Below, in pieces: positions 44,936 through 53,961 of a stretch of 64,000 nucleotides of DNA. Source of the stretch: Parabacteroides timonensis (GTDB lineage Bacteria; Bacteroidota; Bacteroidia; Bacteroidales; Tannerellaceae); the NCBI RefSeq assembly GCF_900128505.1, contig NZ_LT669941.1, positions 731,526 to 795,525 of the forward strand, written 5' to 3'. Under the pieces are notes generated by a model. That model was not told where the DNA came from. It did no database searches and saw only the letters and a program-made list of their open reading frames with translations. The position numbers and the translations under genes are program-made. Numbering within the stretch: the first letter of the stretch is position 1; every line of letters begins with the position of its first letter.

Positions 44936-46276
44936 ATGAACGATTCAATACAAATATTTAAAGGAGAAGTCTTTTATTTCAAAGATTCACCTCTGAAAAG
45001 AGAAGATTCTTATTGTTATTATCCGGACGGAGCCTTGGTTGTATCGGAAGGAAAAGTGATGGAAGCGGGGCTATATGATAGACTCAAAGAAAAATATAAT
45101 AACGCATATCTGACAGATTATTCAGAGAAATTGCTGATGCCCGGATTGATCGATTCGCATATCCATTATCCTCAGTCGGAAATGATCGGTATGTATGGAA
45201 AACAGTTACTTGACTGGTTGAACCAATATACATATCCTACAGAAGAAGCTTTTGCATCACAAGAGCATGCAGAAAGAGTTGCCAGGCTTTTCGTTAACGA
45301 ACTATTTAGAAATGGAACGACCTGCTGTATGGCTTATGCAACAGTTCATAAAACCTCGGTAGATGCGCTCTTTTCTGTTGCTTCAGAATATAATATGAGG
45401 ATGCTTACCGGAAAAGTTATGATGGACCGTAATGCCCCTCGGGCATTAACAGATACGGAGGAGAGTGGTTATACAGATAGCCGTGCACTTATCGAATCCT
45501 GGCATAAGAATGGGCGTAATCTTTATGTTGTTACTCCCAGGTTTTCAATAACATCCACACATGGTCAATTGATCACTGCCGCCCGTTTACACGAAGAATA
45601 TCCGGATACTTATATTCAAACACATCTTTCAGAAAACAAGGGAGAAATAGACTCAACTCTTTCTTTGTCACCTGAATGTCAGGATTATCTCGAGGTTTAC
45701 GAACGTGCAGGATTGGTGACGGATCGTTCTGTATTCGGACATTGCATTCATCTTTCTGACTCAGAATGCCGACGAATGGCTGAAGCAGGAGCTATCATAG
45801 CTCATTGTCCGACATCTAATCTGTTTCTTGGAAGCGGTTTATTTAATATGCAGCAGGCTAATCGTATAAACATACAAACAACGCTTGCCACAGATGTGGG
45901 TGGTGGAACTTCTTTTTCTCTTTGGAAAACAATGGCAGAATCTTATAAGATACAACAGTTGAACGGTTATTCGATGTCTGTATTCGAATCTTTATATAAA
46001 TGTACACGTGGCACGGCTAAAGCTTTGATGCTGGATGATAAAATAGGTAGCTTTGAACCTGGCCGCGAAGCCGATTTTATTGTAGTGGATTGTACGGCTA
46101 CATCTTCTCAACAAATGCGGAAAGAGTATCTTCAACGTATTGGAAAATGGACTCTTGAAAATAAGCTGTTCGGACTTCAAACATTGGGTGACGACCGTAA
46201 TATAGCGGCAACTTATTTGATGGGAAGTCCTGTGTATCTTTCAGATACGGGCAATCATCAGGAAACAGGTGTGTAA
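44936..46276 (+). CDS. guaD: Guanine deaminase
   Basis: A 446-residue amidohydrolase (start at ATG 44936; an in-frame TTG two codons earlier is less likely). Zinc and substrate motifs are MPGLIDSHIHYPQSEM, LLDWLNQYTYPTEEAF (guanine deaminase signature), THLSENKGEID, FGHCIHLSD and TLATDVGGGTSFS. It hydrolyses guanine to xanthine and ammonia in purine salvage or nitrogen scavenging. Its last 36 bases overlap the 3' end of the convergent ferredoxin gene, which is unusual because the overlapped bases code in both directions. Confidence 0.93.
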   Translation: MNDSIQIFKGEVFYFKDSPLKREDSYCYYPDGALVVSEGKVMEAGLYDRLKEKYNNAYLTDYSEKLLMPGLIDSHIHYPQSEMIGMYGKQLLDWLNQYTYPTEEAFASQEHAERVARLFVNELFRNGTTCCMAYATVHKTSVDALFSVASEYNMRMLTGKVMMDRNAPRALTDTEESGYTDSRALIESWHKNGRNLYVVTPRFSITSTHGQLITAARLHEEYPDTYIQTHLSENKGEIDSTLSLSPECQDYLEVYERAGLVTDRSVFGHCIHLSDSECRRMAEAGAIIAHCPTSNLFLGSGLFNMQQANRINIQTTLATDVGGGTSFSLWKTMAESYKIQQLNGYSMSVFESLYKCTRGTAKALMLDDKIGSFEPGREADFIVVDCTATSSQQMRKEYLQRIGKWTLENKLFGLQTLGDDRNIAATYLMGSPVYLSDTGNHQETGV

Positions 46277-47215
46277 CACAACGGTTATAATGATCCAGAG
46301 CCGTTCGGCGGTTGCCGGGCGCAGCCGCAAAAAACGGTATTCGAGTCCTCCATGTTTGCAGGCGGAAAGGCAATCTCCACAATAGGTACAGGTGTATCCG
46401 ATTTGTCCTTTTTCTATGTTTTCTTTATGTAAAGCATCATATTTGCAGGATTTTAAACAGGCCATGCAATGTGTGCAATCGTTATTCAGTTTTACCCGAA
46501 AAGGAGAGAGGTATTTCATAAATGAGACTAATGTCCCGATAGGGCAATAACTGCTGCAATGGATCATTTTCTTGTATCGTCGCGATAACAACAGCATAAT
46601 TATTAGTCCGATCAATCCTACGGCAATTCCAGCAAGTGTAGCTGTCCAGCCTTCAGCTCCGGTTAATCTTAAAATAATTGCCCCTGCAATTACCAGAAAC
46701 AAAACACTGTAACGTAGCTGACGATGAAAACGAAAAGGTTTTTTATCCGTCTTTCCTTTCGCACTCCAGGCATCAAATGCCCCAAAATAACAAAGTTGAC
46801 TGCACCAAGCCGGTCCGGAAAGCAATAATGTACTCAGGAAAAGAATTGGCATAAATAATCCTTCCATCCTGTATAGCGGGCCTGCAAGAATAATAGCCGG
46901 AACAGGCAGGTGTAGCTTTCCGGTCATGAGGAATACGGAGTTAACCAAAATACTCAGCAACAACTGTCCGAAAAAGACAACCGAGAAAAGCAACCAAGCC
47001 CTTGTTCTCCATTTGGGACGTTCTTTCCTGTCCTGCATTTTATAGCAAAGCAGTGCTCCATAAATAATGGCTATGCAGATTTGTATCCAACCACCTAAAG
47101 GGAATAACCGTTCCAGTAAAAGCAAAGGCTTAGATGGAACGACTTGCACAATAATCAGCAAAACTGCTATTGAAAAAGCCGCTATGGCAGAAGAATAGAG
47201 ATATTGTTTGTTCAT
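46241..47215 (-). CDS. NapH/CcoG-like membrane 4Fe-4S protein
   Basis: A 324-residue protein with about six membrane helices, then two 4Fe-4S motifs near the C-terminus: CTHCMACLKSCK and CTYCGDCLSACK. A further CSSYCPIG motif precedes them. It resembles NapH-type ferredoxin membrane proteins that move electrons from the quinone pool or cytosol to periplasmic acceptors. No Nap genes are nearby. It lies 26 bases after the DUF2007 gene on the same strand, so the two share a transcript. The partner for electrons is unknown. Confidence 0.87.
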   Translation of the reverse strand: MNKQYLYSSAIAAFSIAVLLIIVQVVPSKPLLLLERLFPLGGWIQICIAIIYGALLCYKMQDRKERPKWRTRAWLLFSVVFFGQLLLSILVNSVFLMTGKLHLPVPAIILAGPLYRMEGLFMPILFLSTLLLSGPAWCSQLCYFGAFDAWSAKGKTDKKPFRFHRQLRYSVLFLVIAGAIILRLTGAEGWTATLAGIAVGLIGLIIMLLLSRRYKKMIHCSSYCPIGTLVSFMKYLSPFRVKLNNDCTHCMACLKSCKYDALHKENIEKGQIGYTCTYCGDCLSACKHGGLEYRFLRLRPATAERLWIIITVVLHTCFLMIARI

Positions 47216-47241
47216 TCAGGATTATAAAATAAGCTATACGT

Positions 47242-47466
47242 TTATTCGCCCACCAATTGTGGAAGAGCTTCTTTCAGAATTTCATTAGCCCTCTCATAAT
47301 CCTTTTCAAAAACATATATCTCTAGCTGAAAACCGGAGATATTCCCCAATACATTAGATATGTTTTCGTTCTTAAAGAAAGACTCTATACCTTCATTGAT
47401 CAGTAAATCCTTCAAAAGACCTGCCTGGAAACTATTTTCTAATGTTGATAAAAAAACTGTTTTCAT
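47242..47466 (-). CDS. DUF2007 small protein
   Basis: A 74-residue protein of the DUF2007 (putative signal transducing) fold: MKTVFLSTLENSFQAGLLKDLL then EGIESFFKNENI and LEIYVFEKDYERANEIL. The fold is ferredoxin-like and PII-like. The function is not established. It sits before the ferredoxin membrane protein gene and has its own TATCTTTG -7 box at 47497-47504. Confidence 0.85.
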   Translation of the reverse strand: MKTVFLSTLENSFQAGLLKDLLINEGIESFFKNENISNVLGNISGFQLEIYVFEKDYERANEILKEALPQLVGE

Positions 47467-47496
47467 GATAATTGTGTTTTAGGACTCTTATTCTTA

Positions 47497-47504
47497 CAAA
47501 GATA
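47497..47504 (-). promoter_or_regulatory. -7 box of the DUF2007-ferredoxin operon
   Basis: Minus-strand TATCTTTG, perfect TAnnTTTG, 31 bases before the start codon. Confidence 0.55.
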
Positions 47505-48258
47505 CTTTTTTATTTCATCTTTTTATAACCGAATAAAGAAATGATGGGCGATATTATATATATCCACAAGTATGCTAAAAGCTGGTTGCTCTGTTAAATC
47601 GATGGTGCTGTTTTGATAAAATGATGCTAATATCTTAGTTTTGGTGTTAATATGCCGAGTATTTGCCGTAGAAAATATCCATGAGTAGTTTCAGAAATAC
47701 GTTTTTAGAAGATGTATTGTTACAATAATTAACAAATGTCATCTTAGATCCTTTTTTCAGACTTGTTTTAAAGAAATTATCAGTTCGTTTAAAACGAGTT
47801 TTTTTTCCGTTTAAACGAAATGGTGCTTTGTCTAAAGCGGGAAATATGTTAAAAGGTGTTGCTTTGCTAGTGTTTGAATGCATCGTTTTGCTTAAATAGT
47901 ATGTTTTTGAGCAGTTTTATTCTCCAGATGATCTCTTGAATGGACCTGAAATAGAATGACAAAAATATAATTATTATCTATTTTCGCAATAAAAGGACAT
48001 AATAGGCGAAATACTAATACCGGTTTATCGTAATGTTATTGCATAATGAAGCTATCTGATATATAGTAACCTTGTGAGGATTTGATAAAACATGGTTGTT
48101 GCGTCTCTTGTCGGGTACAGCCGATCTATATATAGGCAGAAATAACAATTTGACACATTGGATATTCAGGTAAATATTCAGTTGCTCTATATAATATTTG
48201 TATTGACTCTTCGTTTACTAAAGAATGATTGTAACAAAAAATTTAAAGTGATGATATT
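47505..48258. other. Long AT-rich intergenic region
   Basis: About 750 bases with no convincing gene. A minus-strand open frame (47647-47883, 78 codons) has a basic, low-complexity product and no promoter. An inverted repeat stands out at 47784-47819. No clear promoter for the methyltransferase gene was found; TATTTGTATTG near 48200 is a loose candidate. It may contain an RNA or a decayed gene. Confidence 0.5.
47784..47819. repeat. Inverted repeat TTCGTTTAAA / TTTAAACGAA
   Basis: Perfect 10-base arms at 47784-47793 and 47810-47819 around a 16-base loop containing a T-run. Each arm flank is itself nearly palindromic (CGTTTAAAACG, CGTTTAAACG). Could be a terminator-like hairpin or a protein-binding site. 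Confidence 0.5.
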
Positions 48259-49095
48259 ATGAAAATAGCAAGAAAGCTATATTATGCTTTTCCACCCTCT
48301 TTACGCTTTGTGGTGAGAAGATTGTTCTATCTCCCTATTGATTTTTATGAAGGCCTTACAGGAAAAAGGGATAAAATGACCCCTATGCGCGGAATGATTT
48401 TTATCGGATCGGGCGATTTTAAAAAGCAAGGGGGTCATTTGCTCGATCTGGTTGTTAAGTATGCCGATTTAAAACCGTCTGGCAAAATTCTGGATGTGGG
48501 TTGCGGTATCGGACGTTTAGCTGTTCCCTTAACCCGTTATTTGAATGCAGATGGGCAGTATGATGGTTTTGACATTGTAAAAAAAGGAATAGATTGGTGC
48601 AAAAAGAAAATAACGGTTAGTTTCCCCAACTTCCATTTTTTATACATAGACTTAAAAAATGACCTTTATAATTTGAGTACGGATGATAAAGCTAAGGACT
48701 TTAAATTTCCTTATCCTCAGAAAACATTTGATTGTGTCGTGCTCACTTCCGTTTTTACGCATATGATGCCGGATGACGTCGATAATTATCTGGGGCAGAT
48801 TTCCAAGGTAATGAAACAAGATGGAAAATGTTTGGCTACATTCTTCTTATTAACTCCGGAGATAAAACAACAAATGAAGGAAGATGTGATTGAGTTTAAG
48901 TTTCTTCATTCCTTTAACGGTTATAGCTTGATGGATAAAAAGGTTAAGGAAGCTAATATTGCTTTTGATGAATCATATCTGGATTCTCTGTTGGAAAAGA
49001 ATGGTTTATTCGCAGAATCGAAATATCAGGGAAGTTGGTCTCATGGCGCTTCTCCGCTGGATTTTCAGGATGTAGTTATTATAAGGAAGAAATAA
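48259..49095 (+). CDS. Class I SAM-dependent methyltransferase
   Basis: A 278-residue cytosolic enzyme with the SAM-binding motif ILDVGCGIGRLAVPLTRYL (about residues 76-94) and the acidic DGFDIVKKGIDWCKKK motif II. VVLTSVFTHMMPDDV resembles motif IV/V. Its basic N-terminus (KIARKLYYAFPPSLRFVVRRLFYLP) and family resemblance suggest a small-molecule or glycan methyltransferase, but nothing nearby identifies the substrate. It is monocistronic, between a long gap and a strong terminator. Confidence 0.88.
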   Translation: MKIARKLYYAFPPSLRFVVRRLFYLPIDFYEGLTGKRDKMTPMRGMIFIGSGDFKKQGGHLLDLVVKYADLKPSGKILDVGCGIGRLAVPLTRYLNADGQYDGFDIVKKGIDWCKKKITVSFPNFHFLYIDLKNDLYNLSTDDKAKDFKFPYPQKTFDCVVLTSVFTHMMPDDVDNYLGQISKVMKQDGKCLATFFLLTPEIKQQMKEDVIEFKFLHSFNGYSLMDKKVKEANIAFDESYLDSLLEKNGLFAESKYQGSWSHGASPLDFQDVVIIRKK

Positions 49096-49114
49096 TCACA
49101 TTGGCTTTTATAAA

Positions 49115-49160
49115 AACGAATATCCCGATATTTCAATGAATAAATATCGGGATATTCGTT
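49115..49160. terminator. Strong bidirectional terminator
   Basis: Nineteen-base perfect stem (49115-49133 with 49142-49160; core ATATCCCGATATTT) and an 8-base loop, between the convergent methyltransferase and plug-protein genes. Confidence 0.88.
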
Positions 49161-49170
49161 TCATATATCT

Positions 49171-50445
49171 TTAAAATACCTGCATTGCATTTTTTACCGT
49201 CGTTACGCCGATTAAACGGTCATATTGAGTCCCCATCGGACGGTAATAAACATAAATACTATATTCGTTTTCCGTTTGGTAATAGTTTCCTTCAATAGGA
49301 CCGGTTTCGCCCACAGTGCTGCCATTCGGTACATAAAGATACTGATAATTGTAACTTCCCTGTTTAAGCAGTACTGCCTTTTCATATTGATGGGTTTCAA
49401 AATTATATCCCATTTTGCTCTTTTCATCCAGTACGTTATGGAATAGTTCGCCGTTCAGGTAAACATTTCCATCGAGGAAAGGATCACAGGCTAAGGCAAA
49501 ATGCACTATACAATAGTCCGCTTCCGTGTCCGGATCGTCACAACTACTACACCGGATGAAAAAGCGCCCGTCCTGATCCTGATCGTACTGATAGGTCTGG
49601 TTACTGCGTTTATGATCGGTCATCAACTCCACATTGTAATAAGGATTATGGTAAGATATATTTTCAATATGCATCCCGTTGTATTTAGTACTCAGGAATT
49701 CCATGCGCCGATACTCATTACCTGCAGAAAAAATAAGATTGCGGTTGTAAGTATATGATATCTGATTTTCTTGTATCGACATCGGTTGTAAGCCAGAGAC
49801 TGCATTATCACGACGATTATCCTGATAAACAAATATCTTCAGATCCGTCTGAGGATATGGGATCGGGAAATTCTTGTTGTTAATAGTGAAGCTTACCTGT
49901 TGGTGAGTCTGGTTAGTATCGATATCCGTGTTTCCACTGACAGATGCCGCAATATTGATCATCGGTTCTACAACAGAGAAGCAGGCGGTCAGAACAATCT
50001 GGTCCGGAATATCTTCATTGTAGATCTGTACTGCATAATTCCCGGAGATTTTGAACTGCACGTCGTCATTCGGCAACAGCAGATTATAGTTTGTGTACTG
50101 CGTCGTGGTGTTAATGGAATTCGCGAAGTCATCTATTGTTAATCCCTGAAAACCACTCATATATTGAATGGGAGAGAGGATGGACTTCTGCCAGTTGGCA
50201 TCACAATGGATGATAGAATAGGAGTAGCGGACACCACCCTGTTCCAACGCATCGAAGTTGATCTGGATCTGCTGACCTCCGTTCAATTCGATATAAGGCT
50301 CGGAAATAAACTCTCCTGCCACCTTCACCTGAAGGGTTTTTATCAGCTTGCTGTTAACGTCGGTAAAGTACGTTTGCTGAGCATTGGCCTGCATTACAGC
50401 GGCACAAAACAACAAAAATAATAAACAATATACTCTCATTTTCAT
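49171..50445 (-). CDS. Type IX secretion plug-like protein (DUF5103)
   Basis: A 424-residue secreted protein: signal peptide of about 23 residues (MKMRVYCLLFLLFCAAVMQA then NAQ), then beta-rich regions. The wording (QVKVAGEFISEPYIELNGG, VRYSYSIIHCDANWQKS, SGFQGLTIDDFANS) matches the DUF5103 family, renamed type IX secretion plug protein because a member closes the SprA translocon channel in Flavobacterium. Members are found widely in Bacteroidales, even where secretion has not been shown. A TAATTTTG -7 box is at 50465-50472. It is divergent from nqrA. No other T9SS gene is in the window. Confidence 0.85.
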   Translation of the reverse strand: MKMRVYCLLFLLFCAAVMQANAQQTYFTDVNSKLIKTLQVKVAGEFISEPYIELNGGQQIQINFDALEQGGVRYSYSIIHCDANWQKSILSPIQYMSGFQGLTIDDFANSINTTTQYTNYNLLLPNDDVQFKISGNYAVQIYNEDIPDQIVLTACFSVVEPMINIAASVSGNTDIDTNQTHQQVSFTINNKNFPIPYPQTDLKIFVYQDNRRDNAVSGLQPMSIQENQISYTYNRNLIFSAGNEYRRMEFLSTKYNGMHIENISYHNPYYNVELMTDHKRSNQTYQYDQDQDGRFFIRCSSCDDPDTEADYCIVHFALACDPFLDGNVYLNGELFHNVLDEKSKMGYNFETHQYEKAVLLKQGSYNYQYLYVPNGSTVGETGPIEGNYYQTENEYSIYVYYRPMGTQYDRLIGVTTVKNAMQVF

Positions 50446-50464
50446 GTCTCTTTCTTTGACGGTA

Positions 50465-50472
50465 CAAAATTA
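50465..50472 (-). promoter_or_regulatory. -7 box of the plug-protein gene
   Basis: Minus-strand TAATTTTG, perfect TAnnTTTG, 20 bases before the start codon at 50445. Confidence 0.5.
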
Positions 50473-50528
50473 TGGAATTATTTCTCTAATTATTTCTTTA
50501 ATCCTGCTTTAAAGCATAAAAATTTATG

Positions 50529-50536
50529 TACTTTTG
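50529..50536 (+). promoter_or_regulatory. -7 box of the nqr operon
   Basis: TACTTTTG, perfect TAnnTTTG, 36 bases before the nqrA start. The -33 region lacks TTTG. Confidence 0.6.
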
Positions 50537-50571
50537 CGGGAAAATTACATATAAACAATTTTAGTTGTATC

Positions 50572-51921
50572 ATGGCAAATGTGATTAAGATTAAAAAGGG
50601 TTTAGACATTAATCTGAAGGGCAAAGCTTCGGACGTACTGTTAAACACCGGGAAAAGCGACAGTTATGCTATCGTCCCCGATTATTATAACGGTATTACC
50701 CCCAAAGTTGTTGCCAAAGTAGGAGAAAAAGTCAAAGCCGGTTCTGTATTGATGATCGATAAGAACCGCCCGGAGATCAAGTTCGTTTCACCCGTTAGCG
50801 GTGAAGTAACTGCCGTAAACCGAGGAGAGAAGCGTAAAGTGCTTAGCATCGTTGTTAAGCCGGACACGCAGATCGAGTACGAGGATTTCGGTAAGAAAAA
50901 TGTGTCTTCGCTGAAAAGTGAAGAGGTAAAAGAAGCCCTGCTCAATGGTGGTATGTGGCCTTTTATCAAACAGCGTCCGTACGATATCGTAGCTACGCCG
51001 TCAGATGAACCGCGTGACATTTTCGTGTCTGCGTTCTATTCTGCACCGTTGGCTCCGAATTTCGATTTCATTTTGAAAGGACAGGAAGCTGATTTCCAGA
51101 CCGGGTTGGATGCACTGGCAAAACTTACCAAAGGTAAAGTGTATGTCGGTGTCAGAAAAGGTTCTTCCGTGAATGTGAAAGGTGTTGAAACGGTTGAGTT
51201 TGAAGGACCACATCCTGCAGGTAACGTAGGGGTACAGATCAACCATATCAAACCGGTGAACAAACTCGAAGTAGTTTGGGTGGTAAACCCGGCAGATGTG
51301 ATCGTTATCGGTCGTCTGTTTAACAAAGGTGTAGCTGATTTCAGCCGTTTGGTTGCTATCACAGGTTCTGAAACAACAGAAAGAGGATACGTTAAAACTA
51401 TTTCCGGTTGTACGATCAACAGTTTGGTTGCAGGAAAGATCCTGGAAGGCAAGGAAGATCTTCGTATCATCAGCGGAAATGTGCTGACCGGAACGAAAGT
51501 TCGTAAAGATGATTATTTGGGTGCTTACGATAATCAGATCACCGTGATCCCTGAAGGAGACAAAACTTATGACTTCTTCGGTTGGGCAACTCCGGGATTC
51601 GGAAAATACAGTGTAAGTCATTCTTTCTTTACCTGGTTGGCTCCGAAGAGCAAAGAATATGTAATCGATGCACGTATCAAAGGAGGTAAACGCGCCATGA
51701 TCATGTCGAACGAATACGAAAAAGTATTCCCGATGAGCATCTATCCCGAATACCTGCTGAAAGCCATTATCGCTTTCGATATCGATAAAATGGAAAATCT
51801 GGGTATCTATGAAGTTGCCCCGGAAGATTTTGCACTTTGTGAATTTGTTGACACTTCCAAGATCGAGATCCAGAAGATCGTACGTCAGGGATTGGATCTG
51901 TTATACAAGGAAATGAATTAA
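50572..51921 (+). CDS. nqrA: Na+-NQR subunit A
   Basis: A 449-residue peripheral subunit of the sodium-pumping NADH:quinone oxidoreductase. It reads as NqrA throughout: KIKKGLDINLKGKA at the start, EGPHPAGNVGVQI, VAITGSETTERGYV and CEFVDTSKIEIQKIVRQGLDL at the end. NqrA binds ubiquinone or menaquinone at the complex. It opens the conserved nqrABCDEF operon, which runs to 56551 and ends with a terminator. In gut Bacteroidales this complex helps build a sodium gradient under anaerobic conditions. Confidence 0.97.
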   Translation: MANVIKIKKGLDINLKGKASDVLLNTGKSDSYAIVPDYYNGITPKVVAKVGEKVKAGSVLMIDKNRPEIKFVSPVSGEVTAVNRGEKRKVLSIVVKPDTQIEYEDFGKKNVSSLKSEEVKEALLNGGMWPFIKQRPYDIVATPSDEPRDIFVSAFYSAPLAPNFDFILKGQEADFQTGLDALAKLTKGKVYVGVRKGSSVNVKGVETVEFEGPHPAGNVGVQINHIKPVNKLEVVWVVNPADVIVIGRLFNKGVADFSRLVAITGSETTERGYVKTISGCTINSLVAGKILEGKEDLRIISGNVLTGTKVRKDDYLGAYDNQITVIPEGDKTYDFFGWATPGFGKYSVSHSFFTWLAPKSKEYVIDARIKGGKRAMIMSNEYEKVFPMSIYPEYLLKAIIAFDIDKMENLGIYEVAPEDFALCEFVDTSKIEIQKIVRQGLDLLYKEMN

Positions 51922-51943
51922 TAACATAAAAAATTAGAATACA

Positions 51944-53146
51944 TTGAAAGCGTTAAGGAATTACCTCGACAAGATTAAGCCTAACTTTGAGGAAGGCGGA
52001 AAGCTGGCGATGTTCCGTTCTGTATTCGAAGGTGTTGAAACATTCTTATTTGTTCCGAGCACCACTTCGAAATCAGGCGTGCATATTCACGACTATATCG
52101 ATTCTAAGCGTACCATGACTGTGGTTATTATCGCTTTGTTGCCTGCTTTGCTTTTTGGTATGTACAATGTCGGCTATCAACACAATCTGGCTGTTGGTGC
52201 TGATCCCGGATTTTTGATGACATTCATCTTCGGTTTCCTGGCTGTACTGCCTAAAATTATTGTTTCGTACGTAGTAGGTCTGGGTATCGAGTTTGCTGTT
52301 GCCCAGGTGAAAAAAGAAGAAATTCAGGAAGGTTTCCTGGTTTCGGGTATATTGATCCCGATGATCGTTCCTATCGATACTCCGCTGTGGATGATTGCTG
52401 TGGCTACTGCTTTTGCGGTTATTTTTGCTAAGGAAGTATTCGGTGGTACTGGTTACAACGTGTTTAACGTTGCATTGGTAACACGTGCGTTCCTGTTCTT
52501 TGCTTATCCGGCTGCCATGTCTGGCGACCAGGTATTCGTTCGCACAGCCGATACATTCGGACTGGGTGCAGGAACAGTAGTTGACGGTTTCTCCGGAGCC
52601 ACTCCGCTGGGACAGGTTGCTATTGCCGGTAAAGATATGATCGGTTCATTCCAGACAGTTGACGTACTGGGTAACCCGATGACTACCTGGGATATGTTCC
52701 TGGGACTGATTCCGGGTTCAATCGGTGAAACATCCGTATTGGCTATCCTGATCGGTGCTGTTATCCTTCTGTATACTCAGATCGCAAGCTGGAAGACCAT
52801 GCTGTCTGTATTTGTAGGTGGTGCTGTTATGGCTGCTATCTTCAATATGATCGGTACAACGGTGGCTATGTGTGTATCTCCGATCGATCATTTGTTCCTG
52901 GGCGGTTTTGCTTTTGGTGCCGTATTTATGGCTACCGACCCTGTGACATCTGCACGTACTGAAACAGGTAAATATATCTATGGCTTCCTGGTAGGAGCAA
53001 TGGCTATCATTATCCGTGCATTAAACCCGGGTTATCCTGAAGGTATGATGCTTGCTATCCTGTTGATGAATGTATTTGCTCCGCTGATCGACTACTATGT
53101 GGTAGAAGCTAACATCAACCGCAGATTGAAACGTGTAATCAAATAA
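51944..53146 (+). CDS. nqrB: Na+-NQR subunit B (TTG start)
   Basis: A 400-residue integral subunit with about ten helices. The covalent FMN attachment motif FSGATPLG places the threonine at residue 220. The N-terminus MKALRNYLDKIKPNFEEGGKL matches the family start and uses a TTG codon at 51944; no in-frame ATG gives this N-terminus. It carries the riboflavin/FMN pathway of the pump. It follows nqrA by 22 bases and precedes nqrC by 13. Confidence 0.95.
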   Translation: MKALRNYLDKIKPNFEEGGKLAMFRSVFEGVETFLFVPSTTSKSGVHIHDYIDSKRTMTVVIIALLPALLFGMYNVGYQHNLAVGADPGFLMTFIFGFLAVLPKIIVSYVVGLGIEFAVAQVKKEEIQEGFLVSGILIPMIVPIDTPLWMIAVATAFAVIFAKEVFGGTGYNVFNVALVTRAFLFFAYPAAMSGDQVFVRTADTFGLGAGTVVDGFSGATPLGQVAIAGKDMIGSFQTVDVLGNPMTTWDMFLGLIPGSIGETSVLAILIGAVILLYTQIASWKTMLSVFVGGAVMAAIFNMIGTTVAMCVSPIDHLFLGGFAFGAVFMATDPVTSARTETGKYIYGFLVGAMAIIIRALNPGYPEGMMLAILLMNVFAPLIDYYVVEANINRRLKRVIK

Positions 53147-53159
53147 TGTAAGAAGGAGT

Positions 53160-53957
53160 ATGGCAAAATATAAATGTAAAGTATGTGGATATATCCACGA
53201 AGGAAATAAAGCTCCGGATGTTTGTCCTGTATGTGGCGTTCCTGCTTCTGAATTTGAAGAAATCAAAGAGGCTGCTGCCGGTAAGAAGGGATTGGATAGA
53301 GATAGCAACGTATATACAGTAGTTTATGCTTCTGTAATGGTTGTTTTGGTAGCTGTTGTATTGGCATTTACTTCTCAATCGCTGAGAACTTTCCAGCAGA
53401 AGAACGAAGATAACGACAAGAGACAGCAGATCCTGCGTTCAATCAATGTATCTGTTCAGCCTAATGAAGCTGAAGCAAAATACAGTGAACTGATCAAAGA
53501 ATCTTTCCTTGTGAATGAAAATGGAGAAAAGGTAGAAGGTGACGCATTTACTGCAACACCAGATCAACATCCGGTATTCGTAGCCAATGTAGATGGTAAA
53601 AACAAATATATCATGGCTTTGTCAGGTGCAGGTTTGTGGGGACCTCTGTGGGGATATCTTTCCGTTGATGAAGACAAGAATACAATTTTTGGTGCAGACT
53701 TCAGCCACCAGGGAGAAACTCCGGGATTGGGTGCTGAGATCTCAAAACCAGAATTCAGCAAAGAATTCAAAGGTAAAAAATTGTTCTTCAACGGTGAATT
53801 CAAATCCGTAGCTATTGTTAAGCCGGGTAAGAGCGTAGCCGGTCAGGACTATGTTGACGGTATTTCAGGTGGTACGATCACCAGTCAGGGGGTTGACCAT
53901 ATGTTGTTCAATAGCCTGAATGGTTATGTTAAGTTTTTAACCTCACAAAATCAGTAA
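53160..53957 (+). CDS. nqrC: Na+-NQR subunit C with N-terminal rubredoxin-like domain
   Basis: A 265-residue fusion. Residues 1-35 form a rubredoxin-like knuckle pair with Cys6-x2-Cys9 and Cys22-x2-Cys25 (KCKVCGYIH, VCPVCGVPA), matching the small domain at the C-terminus of rubrerythrin. After a short linker a membrane helix (about 53-71) leads into the usual periplasmic NqrC, ending with the covalent FMN site ISGGTITS (Thr239). Standard NqrC begins directly with the membrane helix. The extra domain would face the cytosol, where NqrF delivers electrons, and could bind iron and pass electrons. There is no second start that would skip it. Confidence 0.93.
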   Translation: MAKYKCKVCGYIHEGNKAPDVCPVCGVPASEFEEIKEAAAGKKGLDRDSNVYTVVYASVMVVLVAVVLAFTSQSLRTFQQKNEDNDKRQQILRSINVSVQPNEAEAKYSELIKESFLVNENGEKVEGDAFTATPDQHPVFVANVDGKNKYIMALSGAGLWGPLWGYLSVDEDKNTIFGADFSHQGETPGLGAEISKPEFSKEFKGKKLFFNGEFKSVAIVKPGKSVAGQDYVDGISGGTITSQGVDHMLFNSLNGYVKFLTSQNQ

Positions 53958-53961
53958 GAAG

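Noticed and set aside
47647..47883. Minus-strand ORF of 78 codons
   Set aside because: Lysine- and asparagine-rich product without recognisable pattern or promoter; it runs over the inverted repeat.
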